The notes: generated by a model not told the origin, from the letters alone. 8,756 nucleotides of DNA from CAYNEI01 sp964396185 (GCA_964396185.1 CAYNEI010000080.1:1-8756); one strand, 5' to 3'; positions 1-6,919 are shown, counted from the first letter of the stretch. Made by a program: numbers and translations.

Positions 1-1256
1 CGGATCGAGAGCTCGTAGCTGCCGGGCTCGATCTCGAACGTCTCTTGGACGTACCCGTTGGCCCAGAGGTTCCAGGCCTGACCGCCGGAAGCCTTCGAAT
101 CCGAGACGACGCCACCGGTGGACTTCGTCTTGAACGCCTCGGCTTCGTGGGACGCGCCGTCGGAACCGACGGCGACGCCTGTGGGTTGGGACGTGGTGCC
201 GTCCCGCTCGGCGATGACACCATCGATCCACACCTGGGCTGCGGGTTTGTGGTCGCCTGAGTAGGCCCAAGCCAGCCCCCAGTGTCGCTCGGCCTCGCCG
301 TAGTAGTTGTTGAGATCCATGTTGGGTGCGTCGACCCAGGACCGGTAGATCAGGCCCATCACGCCTGCCTGCTTGAGCCGGTCCATCCCGGTGAAGAAAT
401 CGCCCAGCTCGTTGGCCTGGTGCTCGAGGTACTCGGGCTCCGGGTAGGTCGAGAGTGCGATGTCGTGGATGAACACGGGCTTCCCGAACAGGCTCTGCAG
501 CTTCTCGGCGCCGTTGGCTGTGGTTTCGTAGAGCTTGTAGTAGCTATCCAGCGTGCCGCGGGTGGAGCCGCGCATGCCCTGGATGCCGACGTAGTCGACG
601 GCTGCAGCGGTCTGGTCGAAGTTGGACCAGGCTGCGCTGTTCCAGTTGCCAAGGGGCATGACGGTCTCGGCGGCGGGGTAGTTCTGCTCGAAGAACTTGG
701 CCTTGTCAGCCAGGTAGCCATCGAAGGCATCGTAGTTCTCGATGCCGCCCTTGTTGAACTCGGTCTCGAGCAGGATGACGACGGGTTCGCCCTTCATGTG
801 AGTGTTGAGCTCGGCCACGAGCTCCTTGGCGAGCTGTTGCCAGCCGGCGCGGTCCTTCCAGGCGTTGTGCAGGTCCGACCAGCAACCGTTCTCGACGCAG
901 TCGGGGCTGATGTCGTCGCCCCAGTAGTAGTAGTGGATCGCCGGGGTGACGCCGGCCTGGTACATCCGATCGAGGTGCTTGGAGGGTCCACCCCATCCGG
1001 ACTCCAGGGTCCATGGACCGATCCAGAAGGTCCCGTAGTCGGGTGGCACGCCAGCATCGGTCTGCTGGGTGATCTTGCTGGCTTCCATGCCGAACTTCAC
1101 CGGTTCGGTCGTGGTCGTGTCGGTCGTTGCCCCCGCCACGGCGGGGGCCATGGCCAAAAACCCGCTGCTCAAGAGCAGCGCTGTCACGAGGATGAGCCAT
1201 CCGCGGCCGGATCCGAGCCCTAGATTCGTTTGAGGGATACCTGCGTTCGAATGCAA
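1..1256 (-). CDS. Secreted GH26-like barrel protein with C-terminal carbohydrate-binding module (3' end beyond window)
   Basis: The frame opens with TTG at 1256, preceded 8 nt upstream by GGAG (1265-1268), and runs off the left edge after 418 codons. Residues 20-43 are a hydrophobic stretch ending in A-V-A-G-A, a typical signal peptide with cleavage near residue 41-43, followed by a Thr-rich linker (44-50). Residues of about 50-350 look like a (beta/alpha)8 glycosidase. Visible are Y-Y-Y-W-G-D, a strand ending ETEFN (E166, N168) resembling the GH26 acid/base motif E-M-N, and a later strand KPVFIHD with D265 where clan GH-A enzymes carry the nucleophile Glu. C120 and C125 could form a disulfide. 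From about residue 365 a CBM6/35-like beta-sandwich begins (E371-A-E373, D386, ASGG, NGY). Its own TATA box separates it from the glycogen operon. The substrate cannot be told; a beta-glycan is likely. The family call is tentative, but secretion and the CBM are clearer. Confidence 0.72.
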   Translation of the reverse strand, partial: MHSNAGIPQTNLGLGSGRGWLILVTALLLSSGFLAMAPAVAGATTDTTTTEPVKFGMEASKITQQTDAGVPPDYGTFWIGPWTLESGWGGPSKHLDRMYQAGVTPAIHYYYWGDDISPDCVENGCWSDLHNAWKDRAGWQQLAKELVAELNTHMKGEPVVILLETEFNKGGIENYDAFDGYLADKAKFFEQNYPAAETVMPLGNWNSAAWSNFDQTAAAVDYVGIQGMRGSTRGTLDSYYKLYETTANGAEKLQSLFGKPVFIHDIALSTYPEPEYLEHQANELGDFFTGMDRLKQAGVMGLIYRSWVDAPNMDLNNYYGEAERHWGLAWAYSGDHKPAAQVWIDGVIAERDGTTSQPTGVAVGSDGASHEAEAFKTKSTGGVVSDSKASGGQAWNLWANGYVQETFEIEPGSYELSI

Positions 1257-1264
1257 GGAGAACA

Positions 1265-1268
1265 CTCC
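1265..1268 (-). promoter_or_regulatory. Shine-Dalgarno GGAG deciding a TTG start
   Basis: The minus strand reads TAGGAGTGTTCTCC and then TTG, which places GGAG 8 nt before the start codon. No ATG or GTG gives a complete signal peptide in this frame (the next in-frame GTG and ATG, at residues 24 and 36, lie inside the hydrophobic core). The TTG is therefore the best supported start of the secreted protein. Confidence 0.6.
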
Positions 1269-1327
1269 TAGCCCCTGGAGTCAGGGTCGAACGGTTAACC
1301 TGGCAAGCGGCCCCCGATAGCCATAGG

Positions 1328-1335
1328 TTTAAATA
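1328..1335 (-). promoter_or_regulatory. Archaeal-type TATA box for the secreted glycosidase-like gene
   Basis: On the minus strand CCTATTTAAACC is an isolated AT-rich patch in otherwise GC-rich DNA, and TATTTAAA fits the archaeal TATA box. A transcript starting about 25 nt downstream would begin near 1306 and leave a leader of about 50 nt before the TTG start, which fits the presence of a Shine-Dalgarno motif. No convincing BRE element is visible upstream. This is one of the main reasons for reading the window as archaeal. Confidence 0.5.
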
Positions 1336-1558
1336 GGCGTCTTCCAAGAGGTTAAGACCTTGCTTTCCGCGAACCGATAGGCCAGGGGGTTCGACCGGTC
1401 TCTGACCGGACTCAACATGAAGAGCCCGAAGGCCAGGAGGTTGCCGGTTAGACGCTTCGTGAGCTTCGTGTCCTCAGGGTGGCCAGAGGCCACTCGAGCA
1501 GTCCGAGCCGTCCGCTCAGGCGTGGCGCGTTCAGGCCGGTCACTGAGATCCAGTAAGC

Positions 1559-2776
1559 TCAGGCTGGGATCAACGTCTTGCTCGGCTCCCGGGCCAGGGC
1601 CTTGGCTCTCTCCCGCAGCGCGGTGAGGGCGTTGCGGTAGTTGATGTAGGCCAGGTAGGGGGAGTCGTACGGCGAGAAGTACGCGTGGATGGTCTGGTCG
1701 TCCAGGTGCTTGGTCGTGCAGTAGTACAGGTGGTCGCTTGTTTGGAGCAGCCGCCAGGCCCGCCTGAGCGCGGGATCGTTGGCTTGCTCGACGAGGGGTG
1801 CGAGCTCCTTGAGCTCCTGGAAGCACTCGTGCTGCATCTTGTTGTGCAGCCAGGCCGAGACGTCGCGCTCGGTATCCGCCCACGAGATCGCATGGGGGGC
1901 CTCGATCGTGCCTCGCGGCGTGCAGGCGGCCACCACTTCGGAGGGGAGGGCGAAGTCCAGGCCCTCGTGCTTGCCGACCTCGCCAGGCAGGTGCTCGAGG
2001 AACTGGAAGATGCCGGTCTCCGGCCACTGGTGCTCCCCGAACGTCTCGTAATCCATGAACAGGTTGATCGTATCACCAGGCGTGTTGGCCAGCCAGTTGG
2101 CGTACGTGTCTGCTCTCAGGGGGCCAGCGCTCCAGTCGGGAGCCGAGAAACGGAAGGCCACGTCATCGCTGAGCCTGTAGTGCTTGAGCAGGACCTTGAG
2201 CTCGTTGCCGGGCTGGGCGGGCTGGTAGACGTGCGTGGGCGGGCGTTCTCCCAGGATCTGTTCGGTTCCCTCGGTCAGGATGGCTTCGTAGCCAAGCTCG
2301 TCGATGATGCCTGCGATCCGGTCGTCGTAGATGAGCTCGGTGTTCCGGAAGACCGTTGGGCTCTGGCCGAAGAGCTCCTCGATCAGGGCGTGGTGTGCCT
2401 CGATCTGGGCGTGGAACTCGGAGGGGTCATCCCAGAGCCCAGAGAGGGAGTGGTAGTAGGTCTCGGCCAGGAACTCGACGCAGCCGGTCTCGGCCAAGCG
2501 CTGGAAGGACTCGATGAGCTCGGGACGGAACTGTTGGGCTTGCTCGAGGAGCACGCCGCTGATGGAGTAGGCTACGCGGAAGCGCCCGTTGGTCTCCTCG
2601 ATGAGGTCGAGGATCATCTGGTTGGCTGGGAGGTAGCACTTCTCCGCGACGCGGTCGAGCAGAGCGCGGTTCTTCTGGTCGTCCCAGACCTCGTAGCCAT
2701 CGAGGTCGTCGAAGGCTCGGATCCTGCGCAGGCGCATGGGTTGGTGGACTTGGAAGTAGATACAGACGTGAGTCAT
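1559..2776 (-). CDS. GH57 family alpha-amylase-type glycosidase
   Basis: A 405-residue cytoplasmic protein with no signal peptide, starting with ATG at 2776 behind GAGGTG (2785-2790, 8-nt spacing). The ATG overlaps the stop of the GT4 gene as ATGA. GH57 motifs are in order: H11-Q12-P13 at the first strand, F143-R-N-T-E147-L-I-Y with the likely nucleophile E147, M-D242-Y-E244-T-F-G-E-H with the likely acid/base D242, and W299-x-D301 near the fifth motif. The tail (residues about 347-385, with DHLYYCTTKH and HAYFSPYDSPY) is typical of the archaeal alpha-amylase subgroup related to Methanocaldococcus MJ1611. In the family these enzymes cleave or transfer alpha-1,4-glucan chains. Here it is the last gene of the glycogen operon, and trimming or remodelling of stored glucan is the likely job. 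A branching activity cannot be excluded from sequence alone. The assignment to GH57 is firm. Confidence 0.93.
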   Translation of the reverse strand: MTHVCIYFQVHQPMRLRRIRAFDDLDGYEVWDDQKNRALLDRVAEKCYLPANQMILDLIEETNGRFRVAYSISGVLLEQAQQFRPELIESFQRLAETGCVEFLAETYYHSLSGLWDDPSEFHAQIEAHHALIEELFGQSPTVFRNTELIYDDRIAGIIDELGYEAILTEGTEQILGERPPTHVYQPAQPGNELKVLLKHYRLSDDVAFRFSAPDWSAGPLRADTYANWLANTPGDTINLFMDYETFGEHQWPETGIFQFLEHLPGEVGKHEGLDFALPSEVVAACTPRGTIEAPHAISWADTERDVSAWLHNKMQHECFQELKELAPLVEQANDPALRRAWRLLQTSDHLYYCTTKHLDDQTIHAYFSPYDSPYLAYINYRNALTALRERAKALAREPSKTLIPA

Positions 2777-3978
2777 GGTGTGGGCACCTCGATGGTCTCG
2801 CGTTGGGCGAGTAGGTCCTGGTAGAGGGCCAGGGTGTCCCGGCCGCAGTCCTCCCAGGCGAACTTGTGGACCTCCCGGCCGCCTCTGCGGCCCATCTCCT
2901 CTCGCAGGGCCGTGGAGGAGAGCAGCCCGATCATCATGTCAGCCATCTCCTCGGTGTCCCAGAAGTCCACCTTGAGCACGTGGTCGAGAGCCTCGCCGGC
3001 ACCGGTGGTCTTGGTGACGATGGTGGGCAGGCCCGTGGCCATGGCTTCCAGGATGCTGATGCCGAAGGGTTCGCTGATGCTCGGGAGCACGTAGACCGCG
3101 CTCTTCCCGTAGACCTCGGCCAGGCTGTGATCGGGCACGAAGCCTGCGAAGTGGACGTTGCCGGCGATGCCATGCTCGATGGTGTAGTCGATGCATTCGG
3201 TCATCATGGGGCCCTTGCCCGCCACCACGAAGCGGGCATCCGGGTGGACCTCCAGCACGCGGCGCGCGGCCTCGAGGAAGTGAAGCGGGCCCTTCTGGGG
3301 GACCAGCCGGGAGAGGAAGAGCACCGTACCACGTCGGTCCTCGTAGTCCCGAGTGCCGGCGTCCTCGAACTGCGCGGTGTCGATCCCGTTGTGGATGGGG
3401 ACCACGCGCTCTGGAGGGGCATCGTAGACGCGTTCGATGAGCTCCTTGGTGTACCCGCTGACAGCGATCACGCGGTCGGCCGTGTGCATCCCCGCGCGTT
3501 CGATGTCCGCGATCCAGCCCTGGGGGGTGCGCCCGCCGCTGCGGTCGACCTCGGTGCTGTGGACGGTGAAAACGAGAGGGATGCCGGTGCGCGCCCGGAG
3601 CTCCAGGGCCGCCGGGACCGTGATCCAGTCGTGGCAGTGGAGCACGTCGGCATCCGGGGAGTCGAAGGCCTCCACGAGGCGCTGGTTGTAGAGCTCCACG
3701 GCTTCGTCGAACTTCGCGTCGTAGTCGCGGGGCTCCCGGCTCGACCGCCCGGACCCCTCGTAGGGTCCCACATCCGGGTCGGCTTCGATCTCCACGATGC
3801 GCGCGTGGTCGTGGTGGTCAGCGACGCGCTCTCCACCCTCCAGGGTCTTCATGTGAGGCATGTAGAAATCGATGTCCACGCCCGCACGAGCGAGCTCCTT
3901 GGTCAGCGCCAAGCAGTGGACCCCCAGCCCACCCGCCATGAACGGGGGGAACTCCCAGCCGAGCATGGCGACCTTCAC
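2773..3978 (-). CDS. GT4 family glycogen-synthase-like glucosyltransferase
   Basis: The start is GTG at 3978, giving 401 residues that open KVAMLGWEFPP. It has a strong GGGAGG (3987-3992) at 8 nt and a GTGA overlap with the GH15 stop. An ATG 31 codons upstream is in frame but would add an unstructured leader overlapping GH15, so I reject it. It is a GT-B fold enzyme: the N-terminal donor/acceptor loop G16-G-L-G19, then H114-C-H116-D-W, H140-S-T-E143, then in the C-terminal domain S223-R224-L with K229 (phosphate contacts) and the E303-P-F-G-x4-E311 nucleotide-sugar motif (E-x7-E). Related archaeal and bacterial enzymes extend alpha-1,4-glucans from ADP- or UDP-glucose. The donor cannot be told here. 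Position between GH15 and GH57 supports a glycogen role rather than lipid or cell-surface glycosylation. It ends by ATGA overlap with GH57. Confidence 0.9.
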   Translation of the reverse strand: MKVAMLGWEFPPFMAGGLGVHCLALTKELARAGVDIDFYMPHMKTLEGGERVADHHDHARIVEIEADPDVGPYEGSGRSSREPRDYDAKFDEAVELYNQRLVEAFDSPDADVLHCHDWITVPAALELRARTGIPLVFTVHSTEVDRSGGRTPQGWIADIERAGMHTADRVIAVSGYTKELIERVYDAPPERVVPIHNGIDTAQFEDAGTRDYEDRRGTVLFLSRLVPQKGPLHFLEAARRVLEVHPDARFVVAGKGPMMTECIDYTIEHGIAGNVHFAGFVPDHSLAEVYGKSAVYVLPSISEPFGISILEAMATGLPTIVTKTTGAGEALDHVLKVDFWDTEEMADMMIGLLSSTALREEMGRRGGREVHKFAWEDCGRDTLALYQDLLAQRETIEVPTP

Positions 3979-5861
3979 ACAGACGTCCTCCCTGCTTGCT
4001 GGGTTGGGGGTTCGTCCACGAGCGCCCGCGTGTACGCGTTGAGGGTCTCGATGAAGGTCGAGTGGCTCCACACGAGCGGCGTCACGCTGGTGGGCTCGCC
4101 GGTCTCACGGTCGAGCTGCTCTGGCAGCAGGCGCGTGGGGCCAGCCTGGGAGGCGGCCCACTCGATCAGCTCCAGGCAGCGTTCCTGCTGGCCGAGAGCC
4201 AACCGGCAGCGTGCCAGCCAGAGCGTGCAGATGATCCACGGGTTCTCGTGACCGTAGTACTGGTCCCCTTCGTAGCGCGCGATCCCGCCTACGCCGTCGA
4301 CCCACAGGCGGTCCTCGATGCCGTCGACGATCTTCTCGTAGCGCGGGTGGGTGGGGGGAAGCAGCCCGGCCTGCAGGGCGAGCAGGACCGAGGCATCCAG
4401 GGCGTCGTCTGTCGGTTGGATGCTCTTGTAGAAGGCGCCCTTGTCCGGGTTCCAGAGCTCGTCGAGGGCGACCTTGTGCATGCGGTTGGAGGCCTCGTCC
4501 CAGAAGTCGGAGCGCTTGCCCAGCGCTTTGCCGATCTCAGCGGCCCCCCGGAGCCCTTGGATCGCGGTGGCTACCGTGTAGGTGTTGACGCTCTTGTGCT
4601 CCTCCCAGAGATCGTAGCTGGGCCGCGGGAGGCCCTGGCCGTCGACGAACTCCATGAGGAAGTCGGCAGCGTCCCGCACGAGGCCCCAGGAGGGCAGCAG
4701 TTCGTCCACCATGCCCGAGCACTCGTAGAAGTAACGAGCGGCCTCGATGACGCTTGCTGTCTGGTCGACCTGCAGGAACGGGGGCGGGTGCCAGGTGGAA
4801 CCCACGGATCCGTCGGGGAAGTGGCGGTGAAGGAAGTAGCCCTCGTCCTCCTGGGCCTTGGCGGCGAACCGGAGGAAGGCCACCGTGTTCCTGTGGAGGT
4901 TCACCTCGCTAAGCGCTTGTGTGATGATGGCACCGTCTCGCCACCAGCAGTAGCAGTAGCTGTCCCCGCCCCACTTCAGGGTCCGGGAATCCGGCGAGGC
5001 GATGATGGAGCCGTTGGCGGCTTGGCAGTCCTGGAGCACGAAGAGGCTGCGCTCGTAGACCTCGCGCGCGGTCTCGGAGAGGTCGTCGGCTAGACCGATC
5101 TCCCGGTTGGAGGTCCAGTTCCTCCAGTACCGTTGGGTCTCGCTGGTGTAGATGTCCGGGGGTCGCCCTTCGATGCCCCGATAGAACTCGTTGACATCAC
5201 GCCGCGACCCTCCGATGAGCATGAGCAGGTGCGCCTCGCCCAGCCCGTCGGCGGGGACCTCCATGTCCCATTGGACGACGCTGTCGGCTGCACCGTGGCT
5301 GATCTGGTTGCCCTCGAGGGTGCCGTCCTCGGCGTCCACGTAGCTGCCTTCCAACCCCTTGAGCGTGTGCTCGCCGCAGGTGAAGTGGTCGAAGGCTGGG
5401 CGGCCGACGAGCTGGAAGTAGTAGCCGCGCTTGTAGTGGGTGACGCTGCGGCGCTCTTCATCCCAGTACGCGGTCTCCTGGTAGCCTGGCCCCGCCATGT
5501 GCAGGTTCTGGTAGTGGAACAGCCGGATCTTGCGGTCCTCATCCTCTGGGTTGTTCACCTGGATGCGTCGGATCACCATGTCGAGGTGGGGGTGGACCAT
5601 GTTGTCGACCGTGAGCGTGAGACCCATGCGCTCCAGGCGGCTGCGGCAGATGTTCGTACGCTCAAGATGGGTCATCTCGACGGGTGGAGGGCCTTCTTGA
5701 TCGACCCAGGTGAAGCGATCTTGATCCTCGTCGTAGAGGCCAAGCCGGGCGTGCTGGAGCTGCTGGTGAAGCCCGGGGTGGGGGTAGAAGAGCTGCTCCC
5801 AGCCGCCGCGCTCGTCGATGGTGAGCAGCGCTCGGCCGTTGCCGGAGAGCATGGAGATCAT
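3975..5861 (-). CDS. GH15 family glucoamylase / glucodextranase-type alpha-glucosidase
   Basis: A 628-residue protein of normal length for archaeal GH15, starting with ATG at 5861 behind a full AAGGAGG at 10 nt. The ATG overlaps the kinase stop as ATGA. Residues of about 1-250 form the N-terminal beta-sandwich typical of prokaryotic members. Residues of about 260-615 form the (alpha/alpha)6 barrel with W306-W-R-D-G310, the general-acid region R-P-S-Y-D-L-W-E420-E and the general-base region L-L-P-E581-Q, followed by TPLVWSHSTF. These are the expected catalytic landmarks. Family enzymes release beta-glucose from non-reducing ends of alpha-glucans, although some act on trehalose or isomaltose. 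No signal peptide is present, so action on an internal glucan is likely. Glucose it frees could feed the kinase just upstream. It ends by GTGA overlap with the GT4 gene. Confidence 0.93.
   Translation of the reverse strand: MISMLSGNGRALLTIDERGGWEQLFYPHPGLHQQLQHARLGLYDEDQDRFTWVDQEGPPPVEMTHLERTNICRSRLERMGLTLTVDNMVHPHLDMVIRRIQVNNPEDEDRKIRLFHYQNLHMAGPGYQETAYWDEERRSVTHYKRGYYFQLVGRPAFDHFTCGEHTLKGLEGSYVDAEDGTLEGNQISHGAADSVVQWDMEVPADGLGEAHLLMLIGGSRRDVNEFYRGIEGRPPDIYTSETQRYWRNWTSNREIGLADDLSETAREVYERSLFVLQDCQAANGSIIASPDSRTLKWGGDSYCYCWWRDGAIITQALSEVNLHRNTVAFLRFAAKAQEDEGYFLHRHFPDGSVGSTWHPPPFLQVDQTASVIEAARYFYECSGMVDELLPSWGLVRDAADFLMEFVDGQGLPRPSYDLWEEHKSVNTYTVATAIQGLRGAAEIGKALGKRSDFWDEASNRMHKVALDELWNPDKGAFYKSIQPTDDALDASVLLALQAGLLPPTHPRYEKIVDGIEDRLWVDGVGGIARYEGDQYYGHENPWIICTLWLARCRLALGQQERCLELIEWAASQAGPTRLLPEQLDRETGEPTSVTPLVWSHSTFIETLNAYTRALVDEPPTQQAGRTSV
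3987..3992 (-). promoter_or_regulatory. Shine-Dalgarno GGGAGG deciding the GTG start of the GT4 gene
   Basis: GGGAGG lies 8 nt before GTG at 3978 and inside the last codons of the GH15 gene. It favours the GTG, which places the first strand of the GT-B fold at residue 2, over the longer ATG frame. It also shows that the GT4 has its own ribosome loading site despite the GTGA overlap. Confidence 0.65.
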
Positions 5862-6495
5862 GGGCGTGCCGCCTCCTTGGCGGTGGGCGGCTTCCCGTCG
5901 CGACTGGTCACGTAGAGCGTGGCGACACGGTGCGCGAGCTCGAGGCGCTCGACATCAGACCATCCGAGCANNNNNNNNNNNNNNNNNNNNNNNNNNNNNN
6001 NNNNNNNNNNNNNNNNNNNNNNNNNNNNNNNNNNNNNNNNNNNNNNNNNNNNNNNNNNNNNNNNNNNNNNAAGCGGTCGGGCCCGAAGTCGACCAGGGGG
6101 CCGGGATCGCTGAGCATCACGTTGGCATCCTCGAACTCGAGCGCAACGGTCCTTGATGCCCGCGGGCCCACGCGCACCCCTTCAAGCCCCAGGCTGGACT
6201 CGTCGGCGGCGCGCTGAGCCAGAGACCATCCGAGTTCATCGGTCTCCGCGATCAAGTCCACGTGGGCCCCGAGCCGCGCCAGCGCGAGGGCCAGGTTGGC
6301 CGCGTTGCCACCGATCTTCACGTTCACCCGGTCGACGGGGAGGTTGCCTCCCCCGCGCTCGACGATGCTGTCGAGCTTGGCGCGAGCGGCCGGCCATGAT
6401 GGCAACGGGGCTAGGATGTCGACGAACAGGTCGGGGAGGACGACGACCCGCTTGGTGGCCAGCCCCTCGAGAGGTTCCCTTGTCACGGTGAACAC
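5858..6495 (-). CDS. PfkB-family (ribokinase-like) sugar kinase, interrupted by an assembly gap
   Basis: The first 141 codons, from GTG at 6495, show a beta-strand VVVLPDLFVDI and the PfkB signature G62-G63-N64-A-A-N, then the sugar-proximal D-E-L-G-W. After the N run, the minus frame beginning at 5968 reads LGWSDVERLELAH and ends with TGA at 5858-5860, overlapping the GH15 start as ATGA. This gives 36 residues that resemble a PfkB C-terminus. The two halves are not in the same frame across exactly 100 N, so the true gap length must be 2 mod 3. For a usual length of about 300 residues roughly 330-420 bp are missing, including the GAGD catalytic motif. The substrate is unknown; glucose or another hexose fits the operon. 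No Shine-Dalgarno precedes the GTG, which sits 15 nt after the zinc-protein stop. This is an assembly break, not evidence of a pseudogene. Confidence 0.85.
5872..5878 (-). promoter_or_regulatory. Shine-Dalgarno AAGGAGG of the GH15 gene
   Basis: A complete AAGGAGG lies 10 nt before the ATG at 5861, within the codons for K-E-A near the end of the kinase. It supports this ATG over the second ATG three codons later. Confidence 0.65.
5971..6070. other. Assembly gap (100 N) inside the sugar kinase gene
   Basis: Exactly 100 N, the conventional placeholder for a gap of unknown size. The flanking reading frames of the kinase do not join across 100 bases, so the stated length is not the true one. Confidence 0.97.
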
Positions 6496-6510
6496 GGTGA
6501 TCCAAGGAGG

Positions 6511-6870
6511 CTAGCGCTCGCCCGAGGGCTGCGGTGCTTGAGGGCTCGTCCCGGCGTCGCTGGCCGAGGGCTTGGACATCGGGGGCATCAAGTAGAGGAC
6601 GTGGTCGGATCGCCAGACCTCCCGGGTCCCGTTCACGGCGGCCTTGATCAACCGTTGGCGGCCCCGCTGGTCGGACCACGCCGCCTTGGCCTGGGGCGTG
6701 GTGTGCAGGCAGGTCACGCAGACGCGGAGCCCTTCACCGGTTTCGGGGTGCACCAGCTCGCGCAGGCGGGGGCCCATGTGGTGACAGAGATGGCATGTGT
6801 TCGCGTTCATCGTTTCACCGGGCACCGACCAATCAGCCGTGGGCATATCCCGTTTGCTCGAGCCGAACAT
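6511..6870 (-). CDS. Small zinc-ribbon-like protein, first gene of the glycogen operon
   Basis: I do not recognise a named family. The frame from ATG at 6870 gives 119 residues. It carries two CxxC knuckles, C26-x2-C29 and C51-x2-C54, 21 residues apart, which should bind one metal ion. Then come a basic helix-like segment (about 67-82), a strand D-H-V-L-Y-L-M and a Pro/Ser-rich tail (about 97-119) that is probably disordered. The start is uncertain: ATG at 6810 (residue 21) sits just before the first CxxC and has GGTGA 4 nt upstream (short spacing), whereas the ATG at 6870 has only a weak AAGG. The stop lies 15 nt before the kinase start in the same frame, so co-transcription is likely. A role in regulation or RNA/DNA binding is possible but not shown. 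Base composition matches the neighbours. Confidence 0.68.
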   Translation of the reverse strand: MFGSSKRDMPTADWSVPGETMNANTCHLCHHMGPRLRELVHPETGEGLRVCVTCLHTTPQAKAAWSDQRGRQRLIKAAVNGTREVWRSDHVLYLMPPMSKPSASDAGTSPQAPQPSGER

Positions 6871-6919
6871 GTGGGCCCTTGCGTGCTACTCCCCCCCAGG
6901 CCGGCCCGACACGCGTCCC

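Larger units (their letters stand above)
1257..1558. other. Gene-free stretch between the GH57 gene and the secreted protein
   Basis: About 300 bp lie between the GH57 stop and the TTG start of the next minus-strand gene. They hold the TATA box and Shine-Dalgarno listed separately and two short perfect hairpins: GTGGCC-AGA-GGCCAC (1479-1493) and CCGGTC-TCT-GACCGG (1395-1409), each a 6-bp stem with a 3-nt loop. Neither is followed by a T-run on the minus strand, so I do not call an intrinsic terminator, though the hairpins may mark the end of the operon. A tandem near-repeat of GCTTCGTGA lies at 1454-1470. I find no tRNA and no convincing small gene. Confidence 0.5.

Noticed and set aside
282..1223. 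Long open frame on the plus strand opposite the secreted protein
   Set aside because: It is Val/Gly/Leu-rich low-complexity sequence without domain motifs. The minus-strand frame has a signal peptide, catalytic-like motifs and a CBM.
1381..1410. GGTTCGACC next to a hairpin, resembling a tRNA T-arm
   Set aside because: The stem around the TTCGA loop does not pair, and no acceptor, D-arm or anticodon arm can be folded nearby on either strand.
1329..1558. Minus-strand hydrophobic segment LTGNLLAFGLFMLSPV in the intergenic stretch, as a small membrane protein
   Set aside because: It is the tail of a frame that overlaps GH57 out of phase. It has no Shine-Dalgarno-led start of its own, and the TATA box overlaps its end.
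1685..2824. Long plus-strand open frame opposite GH57
   Set aside because: It is an antisense shadow produced by high-GC codon use. GH57 motifs on the minus strand are complete.
3979..4071. ATG start 31 codons upstream for the GT4 gene
   Set aside because: It would overlap GH15 by nearly 100 bp and add a leader unlike the family. The GTG at 3978 has GGGAGG at ideal spacing and a GTGA overlap.
2866..4251. 461-codon plus-strand open frame opposite GT4
   Set aside because: It is repetitive in V, G, D and H, has no recognisable motif, and straddles the junction of two well-defined minus-strand genes.
3996..5093. Plus-strand open frame opposite GH15
   Set aside because: It has the same shadow pattern. 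The GH15 frame contains all catalytic landmarks.
5908..5970. Kinase tail obtained by reading directly through the 100 N, ending in a Ser/Arg-rich stretch
   Set aside because: It is out of frame with the natural C-terminus, which ends in an ATGA overlap with GH15. The N length is a placeholder.
6496..6510. CCTCCTTGGATCACC before the kinase start, resembling the 3' end of 16S rRNA
   Set aside because: There is no other rRNA sequence nearby. On the plus strand it reads as AAGGAGG but no credible plus-strand gene follows, so chance is the simplest reading.
6781..6795. CHLCH (residues 26-30 of the small protein) as a c-type heme site
   Set aside because: There is no signal peptide or export signal, and a second CxxC lies 21 residues on, so a zinc knuckle is more likely.
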